A stretch of DNA of 64,000 nt from Luzula sylvatica. Lineage: Eukaryota; Streptophyta; Magnoliopsida; Poales; Juncaceae. Of this stretch, positions 50,301 to 64,000 are shown piece after piece; position 1 is the first letter of the stretch, and every line of letters begins with the position of its first letter. The notes beneath the pieces are model-generated. The model made no database searches. It worked only from the letters and a program-made list of their open reading frames with translations, and had not been told where the DNA came from. The DNA is taken from positions 52,585,784 to 52,649,783 of the forward strand of contig OX326959.1 in assembly GCA_946800325.1 (NCBI GenBank). The letters run 5' to 3'. The position numbers and the translations under genes are program-made.

Positions 50301-51484
50301 CGCAACATAAACATAGCATCCCATCCATTTTTATATTATTTTGGACCAACATGCAACATATTCTTCCCTCAATATTATTTCTTTAAAAAAATTCGTGTAT
50401 TCAATTTAAAATAATAAATAAATAACAAATAAAAAATTACCTGACATAATATTTCATTATATTATATTTACGATGCTTGGTGGAATGGTGGTACCATTTA
50501 CTACATAAAAAAATACTATTTTGCTTTATGGGTTTTATGCAATATAAATGCATTATTTCATATTACATACAAAATATAATTACTAAAATATATTTCATTA
50601 AATAATATTTTATATAAAATCATTAAATTATTAAATAGTGTTCGTACAGCATCGTAATATAATAATATGAATATTATATCTCAAAATATTATTTATTTAT
50701 TAGGTTATATGAAATAAAAAATGTACAAAATAATAACAACAAATATTTTGGTTCAAAAAAATAATTATAATGGAACGTTAAAGTTAATACAATTAAGGGA
50801 CTAAAACCTAAAAAAATAATTCAATGTACTTTATAGGCCGGTTTTAACGGAATCCAAAAAATAAGGTGGTTTTAATGAATTCCAGTAGAGTAAGAGGATT
50901 TTTGAACAATTTTTTCAATTTCATGTCGTGATTAGATTATTTAAAACCGGGTTATACATGACACTGTATGTCTTGTAGGGGTATACTGTATACATGATAT
51001 ATCCTATATTTTGACATTTTGTACATACCTAATTGTACTGGATAAAAAACACAATTACAACAAAATGTAAGTACTCAGGTTCGCGATCGATAAGCAATAT
51101 GACTGATATAACGAAATTATATTGGTTTTGTATTTTTACTATTAAATAAATTTTTATAACATTTATTTATATTAAATTTCTAAAATAATTTCAAATTTGT
51201 ACCTGATTAAAGAATCAACAATACAACATAATATTTATAAATAATATAATGAACTAATTGACAAAATCTTGCAATAGAAAGGAAAAGAAAAAACTTCGGC
51301 CGAAGAGAAAATGAAAAATAGTGTTAAATAATGAGTCGGATCCAAATAAATAAATTGTGATCCACGTCCAAATCGATACATATCGGTTCATATATCAAAC
51401 GATCGATTTACTCAATTGATATGAAACATGTCGTAGTGTCTTTGGCCGATTAATAATCAACAATGTTAAGCAAACACTTAAAAA
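50300..51484. other. AT-rich interval
   Basis: No gene recognised. At 50795-50925 a segment with GGTTTTAACGGAATCC and a GAGGATTTTTGAACAATTT end resembles a decayed long-TIR element of the kind at 1.1 kb. Confidence 0.35.
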
Positions 51485-51499
51485 ATACAGAAGTATCAT

Positions 51500-51975
51500 G
51501 ATGGTACACGTATCCGATACGGATACGAGTGCGATACGACTCAGATACGTATCGGATACGTCACGTGGTGTATCCGAATATTTTATTATTTATTTTTACG
51601 AATACGACTGGGTACTTTCAGAATACGGCTGAGATACTACATTTATAATACTTCGACGCATTATATATTTTGATTTGTAATATTTTTAAATAAATTATAT
51701 AAGATATTTTTAGGATACGAATACGTTTATGATGTATATATTGTTTGATTAATTTTATGTATTGTCATGATTATTAATTTATTAATTATATGTAATATAA
51801 ATATATTAAAATAATAATTACATAGTCGGTATTCGTGAGTTTTTAAAATTACCGTATTGTCGTGAGTTTTTAAAATTACCGTATTGTCGTGAGTTTTTAA
51901 AATTACCGTACTGCCGTATTCGTATCGTATTGTATCGGATACGACCCGTATTCGTATCCATATCCGTACACCATA
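51500..51975. mobile_element. GTATCGGATACG-type MITE, second copy
   Basis: Starts ACGTATCCGATACGGATACG and ends GTATCGGATACGACCCGTAT, sharing CACGTGGTGTATCCGA and AATATTTTTAAATAAATTAT blocks with 49140-50300. An internal GTGAGTTTTTAAAATTACCG unit is repeated three times (about 51835-51910). Confidence 0.6.
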
Positions 51976-52418
51976 GGTAATCGGTCCATATCACCTATAT
52001 TTAGAACATGAGTACCCAGTTTTATTCAACTGGAGGGGGTATAAGTACAACAATAAGCACCGTGTCAACCCCAATTACGAATTCTCTCTCTGTCATAATC
52101 GATCGACATCTAGTGAGATTTTACGGGTAAATTCATCAGAATTCTTCTCATTCTTTGCAATTCTTGGTATGTTTGATTTGATCGAAACATCAATTGAATT
52201 AATTCTTCGATTGAACATCAATTGCTAATCAGGGGTGCAATTTCTTGATATTCTTCTTCTTCTTGGCCCTTTATGAGAAAATATGACATCAAATTATTGT
52301 ATCCGCTAATCAATTTGCATGATTGAATGTACAATTAGTGGAATTAGGAACTACTGGGATCGAACTGATCAATTCATTGTTCTTATTGCTCGTTTTTCTT
52401 CTTCCATTTTTGTGTTGA

Positions 52419-53515
<1,097 letters not shown>

Positions 53516-53879
53516 AATAGATTGCTTTGGAGCTGAAAGGGGTTGTTTCGAGAAATTTGTGTTTTGGGCTAGAATTTTTTGAGTTAATTTTGTTTAAAAT
53601 GCTGTGGTGAATATTAAGTTTGAGAGGCATACACTGTCGAGCATGGAAAATAATTACATTTAACAAAATTAATAAATTTCTCCTAACATAACTATGATAA
53701 ATTATTTTATAAAAATGATTTTATATACATAAGATATTATTAATATAACTCATTAATAAGTTATTTTGTTATATCATGATTAAATTATTATTGTATGGTG
53801 TATACTTATGTTTGAATTATATATAATTATAAATATACATATTATTAATATAATTTATTAGTTATATTGATAATGATAT

Positions 53880-55006
53880 AATTTACCAACCCCATTATTT
53901 TGGACTCATCTTTAAGCAATTTTCTCATGGCACATCATCATAATTATTTTAACCATTAGATTATGATACGTGGCAACAAATGAATCATGGATTAACTTTT
54001 GATTTTATGTGATTATGTTTTATTTGTAGACATTTATGTGTTCCTTATTTTACACATAATTTTAAGTAATTTTAGAAGTCCACATCACCTTACACTGATG
54101 ATGTGTCAAAATATTATTCGTTAGGTTCATGTTGGACCAGTTGTATTTGATTTTGAATTTTTTTCACAATATGTTATATGATCAATTGTGAATACAAATA
54201 GAATATGAAGAGTTTAAATATGTAACTTTAATAAATTAATATATAAGAACATAAAACATACATCAAATATTGTTAGTATTTTTCATAATATAATTTAAAA
54301 AAAACTAAGAAATATATTCACTTGAATTTTATCTTTATTTTGAGATCCATATTATCATATATTCAATATTTTTCCCTAACTTAAAATTATGAAAACAATT
54401 ATGTAAAAAATATATATAAAAATAAATATAATTACATTAATGGCTTGTAAGCCTAATTATTATTATTTTTAAATTATAATTGAAAAAAATTGCACATACC
54501 ACTAAGTATATAATATTTGTATTTCTGCTTAAAACAATTTCATGTTAATCTTTAAAAAAAATAATAAAAATGAAATATATTTATTTACTAAACACAAATA
54601 ATTTCTTTAACTTACATAATATTTTTCAATAATAAACATGAAACATAAAATTTATCAGACACAAATATTTTTTTTTGAACTTTTACAATGTTATTATTCT
54701 TATTTTTAGATATAGAAATTTAAAATATCATATGATTTTGCTTTTAATTTATGTCCACGCATGTTATTTTATTATTTTATAGTGACATTTTTTTGTATAT
54801 GTTGCATTAAAATATTAAATAAATATTTCGGATTGTGTCAGATTCGAAAACAGTATAATAATTTTTTCATCATCAAATTTTCATAACCAATATGATTTTT
54901 ATTTTCACAAAGTCTTATGTTTGATCCCGAAAAATCATAACTATATATTATGTGTATGGTAAAACAAATGAAACAAAAACGCCGCGAAACGCGGGTAATC
55001 TTCTAG
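53880..55006 (+). mobile_element. Probable non-autonomous Helitron (3' end defined)
   Basis: The 3' end has the Helitron signature: a GC-rich hairpin (CCGCG AAA CGCGG, 54982-54994), then a spacer of eight bases and CTAG at 55003-55006, followed by T. The preceding AT-rich kilobase has no gene and its left part reads like plant Helitron filler (TTAGATTATGATACGTGGCA). The 5' TC end is not resolved; the left coordinate is approximate. Confidence 0.5.
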
Positions 55007-55192
55007 TCATTATCATTTAATATTATGAATGCTAGTTATATTAATAATGATATAATCATTATCATTTAATATTATGAATGTGAATTTATTCATTTTTTAC
55101 ATTCATAAATTGAGTTTAATGTTATTTTTTTGGATTTCATATACTTTAGACTTTTGACTGCAAGAATTTAATTCAAAAACATCGATCCAAAT

Positions 55193-55692
55193 TAGGGATG
55201 TCAATGGGTCAGGTAAACCCGACTATCCAATCCGAATTAGGCGGGTAATATATGAAAAAAAAAAAGTACATGCGGGTCGGGTAATATCCGGAAAAAATAT
55301 CCGCCCCGAATTCGGATTCGGGTACGGAGCTGAAAAAAATATCTGAAACCAAACCAGAAAAATATCCGAGAAATATTCGAAAATATCCAATGATATGGAA
55401 ATTTGTGATGTTTTATGAATTAATTACTGTAATAGTTGAATTTTTAATGTATTTTGGACAAATTGTTTGTTTTATTATTTTATGTATTTAAAATTATTGA
55501 TGACTTTACGTAGATTTTGTATTAGTGATTTTCGAGTAACGGGTTCGGATTCGAATATATCCGTTATCCGCGGGTTCCAGTGTGGATATGATTTTTTATC
55601 CGGATTGATTCGTGTTCGGATATTATCTGAAAATTTGGATTCGTGTACGGAAGAGACATACCGAAACCCAACCCGTCGTGTTGGCATCCCTA
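55193..55692. mobile_element. TAGGGATG-type MITE
   Basis: Starts TAGGGATGTCAATGGGTC and ends with the inverted counterpart GTTGGCATCCCTA. It is 500 bp, rich in CGGGTAATATCCG and TTCGGATTCGG words. Flanks ATCCAAAT and ATTCAAAC match at six of eight positions, compatible with a decayed hAT-type duplication. It lies in the ARF1-SQD1 spacer of unit 1. Confidence 0.65.
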
Positions 55693-56127
55693 ATTCAAAC
55701 ATAAGAAAATAATAACTTGCGATAATTAGACTTTTGAACGTGCCCTGAACAAAAATGATAATTACGGGTACTTAAAAAGTACAAACAATGTACTGGATGT
55801 CTCCTGAAATGTATGTAATGGAGAGTGAACTAAAGGCGGCCAATTGGTATGTGCGTACTCTCGGTGTACCATACACCAGCTAGTCCCTCATTTTTGTTCT
55901 ACGGTATATTCGGCAATATATCCACATCTCCTCTCCGTCTCTGTCTCTCTTGTCTCTCATGGTTCTCTAGTTCATTCTGCTATCAACTAAGGTACGACCT
56001 CAATTTACAAGGAACTGCAAACTCAATATATCATCATTTTCCTTCAATTTTAGCCAATTTAGCCTCAATTTATCCTCAGTTTGCAGGAACTACAAACTCC
56101 ACTCTTGTAAAGTAAAACAAACACTAA

Positions 56128-57597
<1,470 letters not shown>

Positions 57598-57599
57598 GT

Positions 57600-58317
57600 T
57601 TGTGTTTAAATTTATTTATATAATAATAAAACTATATATGATGTCAATCGATATGTTGGCGTTATATGTGCCTTGTATTAATTTCTTTTATATGAATACT
57701 TAATTGCTTATTTATGTTGCGCATATATTTCATATTTCTTGGGAACATCAAATAAAAATTGTATTGCGAAACTCGCTTACAACGTCATCAATAAATCTAA
57801 AACACCGTGTATATGAACCGAACAATACTATATTGTGTCCTCTCCGCAATTCAAATTAGTACTCTCAAGTCTTAACACCATAAGAAAAATAACTGCTACA
57901 CTTCTAGAAGTTTGGATTTTTTTTTATGTACAACCTTGTTTTTTTATGAAATTTGCAGAAATATCGGGGCATGATTTTTTAACTGGTGTGAATGAAATAA
58001 AAGAAGAAAAAAAATTAAGGCCCCATTATGTGGCAAAAATGTTTTTTTTTGGATAAACAGATGAGAGAAAAATAAGAAGAAGAAAAAAAAATTCGCCTCA
58101 TAATAGGGGGAAATGCCTGAAAATATCTTTTTTCATGCATTTTCGCACCATAATACGACGGAAATACTTTATTCTTCATTTCTTGTTTCTTGTAAAGATT
58201 AAATTTTTTTTTTTGCCTCGTCATGGACGAAAATGTTAGTTTTACAAATTGGAACAAACGAACGCTATTTTTAGAAATTCCATAAAAAGCAAGGTTGTAC
58301 ATCAAAAAATTTCCTTT
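57600..58317. other. SQD1 3' flank and spacer
   Basis: The first ~150 bases are SQD1 3' UTR, also present at 61.86-62.02 kb. In 58020-58310 the segment is A/T-run rich with GGCCCCATTATGTGGCAAAAA and inverted relatives; no gene. Confidence 0.45.
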
Positions 58318-58620
58318 ACAAGCACCGTATCAACCCCCAATTATGAATTTTCTCTCTGTCACAATCGATCAAGATCTAGTACGATTTTACGGGTAAAATC
58401 ATCATAATTATTCCCATTCTTAGTCATTTTTGGTAGTTTTGATTTGATTGAAACATCAATAGAGTTAATTCTTTGGTCGAAAAATCAATTGGTAATCACG
58501 GGTGCAATTTCTTGATATTTTTCTTCTTTTTGGCCTTTTATGAGAAAATAGGGCATCAAATTATGGTATCGGATAATTAATTTGCGTGGTTGAATATACA
58601 CTTAGTTCAATTAGGTTTGA

Positions 58621-59776
<1,156 letters not shown>

Positions 59777-59879
59777 AATGCATATTGTTTGGGAGCTGAG
59801 AGGGACTGTTTCAGAAATTTTAGATAATTTTCGAGTTAATTTTGTTTAAAATATTGTGTTGAATATGAAAGTGTATATA

Positions 59880-61264
59880 GGGCATGTTTGATTTGAGGGA
59901 TTTAGGAATACATGGATATCTCATATACATGTATATGACCATCCATGTATATGAAAATCCCTCAAACTTGTTTGATTTGTTGTATTTCTAGATCATGCAT
60001 ACAATTTTTTTTATTATTACTAATTAAAATTCATAATTTTTATATTTTAATATTAATTCATTTTAAAATACATTAATTATATTATATTATATTATATTAA
60101 TTACTATTAGTTTATATTGTTTTATTATTTAATATTTATTTCAATTATATTATATATATATTATATTATATTATATTTTTTATAATGTTTTGTACAATAT
60201 TATGTTGTATTATATTGTTTTATATCATATAAAATAATATATTGTTTATATTGTTTTATATTGTTTTATATTATATTGTTTTATACTATTAGTTTATATT
60301 GTTTTATATTATATTGTGTTATATCATATAAAATAATATTATAGTATTTCATATTATATTCTTTAATATTATATTGTTTGATATTATATTATATTATATT
60401 ATATTATATTATATTATAATATAAAATATTATATTATATCATATCATATTATATTATGTTGGTTCATATTGAATTGTAGTATATTAAATAAAATTTTATA
60501 TTTTAATATATTATATAGTTTTATATTATATAATATAAAATAAATTAACATTATATTATATTATATTATATGACATGATAGTATTTTATATTATATTATA
60601 TTATATTATATTACATTGTTTTATATTATATTATATTATATAATATTGGTTTATAACATATTATATTATTACATTATATAATACTATTTATATTTTATAA
60701 TATAAAATTTAATATTATTTTACATTTTTTGTATAAAGTAACCTATTTTATATTATATTATATTATTTATTATATCATATAGTATTTCATTATATAGAAC
60801 ATTATTTTATTTATTTTGCATTATATTATATTACATTATATTATATCATATTGGTTTATATCATCATATATTATATTATTACATTATATAATAATATTTA
60901 TATTGTATAATATAAAATTTAATATTAGTTTACATTTTTCATATATTGTAAATTATTTAATATTATATTAAATTTTTTATTATATCATATACTATTATAT
61001 TATATATAATATTATATTATATTATTTTGATTATGATATGGTATTATATTTTATTTTATTGTTTAACGAATAGATTATATTATATAATATTGGAATACAT
61101 GGACAAGCAAACACAAGATATGAAATCCCAATTTTTTTTATGGATGACAAAATACATGGATGAGAGGGTTCAAAATACAATACACAAGAAATCAAACAAT
61201 GGATTTGGACCCAAATCCTTGAGTTTACATCAAAATACACCAAAATCCCTCAAATCAAACATAC
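59880..61264. mobile_element. TIR element filled with TATAT-type minisatellite
   Basis: Ends are inverted copies: left GGCATGTTTGATTTGAGGGA, right (reverse complement) GTATGTTTGATTTGAGGGAT, then further matching GGAATACATGGA-like words. The TIRs enclose about 1 kb (60050-61080) made almost wholly of ATTAT/TATAT repeats with TTGTTTTATATT interruptions. TIR type resembles PIF/Harbinger or similar MITEs; target duplication not resolved. Confidence 0.6.
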
Positions 61265-61745
61265 TTGAGTTATGTTGTTTGTTCGACGAATTATTTGTTA
61301 AAAGTTTATCGGCTTTTTAAGTACATTACATTTTTTTTTTCGTTGATGGAACTTTCAATATTTAGATGGTAAATGCAAAATAAAAATGACAAATTCAAGT
61401 ACTAAAATCTATAAGTTTAAGGTAAATTATGGATTCAAAACTCCATGAACTCGATTTCTTTAAAATAATCGAGACCCTTTAATAATAATAAGATAATTGA
61501 CCGGAGATTTTCAGAATACAAGTAGGGTAGAGAAGAATAAATAAAGGAGATATAAATGAGCTTACTATGTCCGAACTATCGGTGTTCCATACACCAGTCA
61601 GTCTCTCAGTAATTCTACCCAACATTCTTTCGTTGCATGATAATGAGGTGATGTAAGATTTTGATTGAAATAAACTAAACAAATTTGATGATGTGAATAC
61701 AATATCTAACGTCGGATCAACATCCGCAAATTATCGTCAGTCTCT

Positions 61746-62020
61746 TATGTATAAAGATAGGGTTGATTCTGCATGAATCATGTCCTGACGGACAACGGTG
61801 TCTTGGAAGAAGATTGATTACACTTACACCATAATCAAATTCTTTCGATTTAGGTTTGTGTTTAAATTATATATTTAACAAGACTATATATGATATCAAT
61901 CGATATGTTGGCGTTATACGTGCTTCGTATTAGTTTTTCATTATATGAATACTTCTATTTGTTTACTTATGATGTGCATGTATTTCATATTTTTTCTTGT
62001 AATACCAAATAAAAATCGTT
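61746..62020 (+). pseudogene. SQD1 3'-end fragment
   Basis: Aligns to the last ~80 coding bases and 3' UTR of SQD1 (ATGTATAAAGATAGGGTTGA, then GTCTTGGAAGAAGATTG, then TCGATTTAGGTTTGTGTTTA). The coding part has an in-frame stop and insertions, and nearly the whole gene upstream is missing. It is the relic of SQD1 in duplication unit 2. Confidence 0.88.
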
Positions 62021-62029
62021 TGTGTCAGA

Positions 62030-64000
62030 ATTTTGATTCAGGTTCGGGACAATTTTGATTCAGGTTCGGGATGATTCAGACTCAAGTTAAATCGGGATTT
62101 TGGATTTAACCGGATGGGGGTTTGTTCCGGATTCGGATTTTTTCGGAATTTGAATTAGTCAAATACGGGTTGTGTCAGAATTTCGAATTTAAATACTTCC
62201 ATTAACAAACATAAAAATCATAATATTTTTTTACATCATATTACATTGTCGATAAGCAAGACAGTATGAAGGCCCTAGATGAAGAAGTCACTTTTGTCGG
62301 TTAATCAAAGAGAGCAAGAGTATCCGTCATTTAAATAATGTCCTAGTGAAACTCTATTTATTCTTTTGTTACGATTTGCTAATAAAAGAGAGCAAGAGTA
62401 TCCGTCATTTAAATTTTATCGGTTAAATTTATGCATTGTTCGTTTATCATTTATTATGATTTGTAATTTGTTATGAATGATTATTACTTTTATGAATTTA
62501 TTGATTTGTGAAAAAAAAAATACATGACTATTTTATTAATTTTGAAATTTGAAAGTTATATCGAAATGTTAATTTGTTATTGAAGATTCATATGCTTATT
62601 ATATTTACGAGACGTACTTGTGCAAAAAAAATATCAATAATAAGTATTTATTAATTTTGGAATATCAAAGTTATATAGAAATGATATTATTGGACCTTAA
62701 ATTGATTTGAATCGGGTCAAATTGGTTCGGTATCTGGGTCCGAGCTTGTCAGTCCCGGGTTTATCGGGTTTGGGACAAATCGAATTCGGCTCGAGTTGGG
62801 TCGGTATAACATGTAACACTAGGTCAATCCTCGGTCGAATTTCTAGATTCAGGTCAGACGAGTCATTTGACTTTTCTAGATTTATCGGGTCACGCACGAA
62901 TCGGACAATTTTTTCGGGTTCAGACTAGTTTGCCACCCCTAGTTTACCTCCTCATATATGGTCTAAAACAATTCATCTTATGATGCACGTCTTAAGGTCA
63001 TATTAGTTTTATGATGGCGATACAAAATTTTGTTATAATTTTCTCATTGTATAGAAGAAATAACATTTTATCATTTTATGTTAAATGCGATGTTAAATAA
63101 TAAGTGATAAATGAGTGAATGAATTCGATTTAACACATACTATATATTAAATGAGTAGATAATAAATGAGTAAATAAACTCGGTTTGACATATAAAAGAT
63201 TTTTACTTCACACATATATATCTTATTTATTTGGTTTATCAGTAATTACAACTCATTTTTATGATGACTTTTTGTGCTCTTTATTTTATTTTTTTAATAA
63301 ATCCAATTGTCGACGAGTAAGTCTTGTAATTAACTTGGCCCCCATTTGCTGAAAAATTAAATAATAAATTTAAATTTAATTGTATACAATTATTTAAGAT
63401 TTTATTATAATAATGATTTCTTTTTTCAAATCAAACTATGAAATAAAGACTATGCAATTACATCAGTTTGATCCTTAATGTTACAATTACAATAATTCCT
63501 GATTTTTCTATCCGAACACCAAAAAGTAGATTGCAACTGCAGTAGTTTTATTCTTAATTATTCGAATTCTTTTAAAAAATATAATGCATACATCCAAACA
63601 GTCCCTTAATGTAAGAGTAAGAATGACCATCGATCGGAGGTTTACCAACATATGGTAATATATATTAATTTAAATATAAGTAGAGGTTTTATTATAAATT
63701 GAAATAGCGGGGTTATGAATATGATTCTTTTTGATAATTTCTCAGTTTTCATCTAATATCTCAACTAATAATTATCATATGAATCAACCATTTTTTTTCA
63801 ATTTGGACAAAAAAAATCCCCTTTTAACTCACAATGATTCATATAATTGCATAATTGCATTATATATAATTGTCCAGTCACACATTCTACACCAACATGT
63901 TCTACCTCGGCAAATTTTGTGTGATATTTCTCATGCATATTACATGACAACATTCCAATTTCTACCATAACTTTTCACTATGAAATGAAACATATGTACA
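62030..64000. other. AT-rich 3' part of the window
   Basis: Holds a TTCGGGTTCAGACTAGTTTGCCACCCCTAG end (to 62941) of a GGGTGGCAAA-type MITE whose left end is unclear (TCAGGTTCGGGA repeats near 62037-62070). It also holds a 29-bp direct repeat (AAGAGAGCAAGAGTATCCGT core) at about 62308 and 62387. No gene was recognised. Confidence 0.45.

Noticed and set aside
61027..61320. 97-residue frame at the right end of the AT-filled element
   Set aside because: It is formed by TIR and microsatellite sequence and shows no domain.

Overview
The window is nuclear DNA of a flowering plant, most likely a eudicot. It holds intron-rich genes with GT-AG junctions, a chloroplast-targeted sulfolipid enzyme, plant-type GSK3 and SPL proteins, and long AT-rich intergenic stretches full of plant transposon families. 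I could not identify the species. Gene models below were spliced by eye; each multi-exon model gives an uninterrupted reading frame of the length usual for its family.

Layout. 0-7 kb: an RCL1-type ribosome-biogenesis gene (+) and a cell-wall protein with a degenerate GH17 region and an X8 domain (-), preceded by a MULE-like TIR element. 7-31 kb: a gene-poor block dominated by mobile DNA. It contains one complete Copia LTR element (8153-16533, minus orientation, decayed pol but near-identical LTRs), LINE 3' ends, two hAT-type elements with exact 8-bp target duplications, a small MITE, a Copia remnant, and an array of about 19 copies of a TCCGTTATAACGGA-type palindrome just upstream of a TATA box. 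31-47 kb: a gene-rich block with an SPL1/SPL12-like transcription factor (+), the tRNA methyltransferase TRM13 (-), a short-chain dehydrogenase (-), a miniature LTR element, and a clade-I GSK3/SHAGGY kinase (+). 47-52 kb: a third hAT-type element and nested short elements. 52-62 kb: a tandem segmental duplication. The unit is ARF1 followed by SQD1. The first copy is intact. In the second, ARF1 survives as a divergent copy and SQD1 is reduced to a 3' fragment plus a scrap of its upstream region. 62-64 kb: AT-rich DNA without a recognisable gene.

The genes are unrelated housekeeping or regulatory loci (ribosome biogenesis, tRNA modification, vesicle traffic, sulfolipid synthesis, transcription, kinase signalling) and do not form a pathway cluster. 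The most unusual material is in the repeats: the palindrome array, the LTR-like modules repeated inside the Copia element, and the uneven fate of the duplicated ARF1-SQD1 unit.
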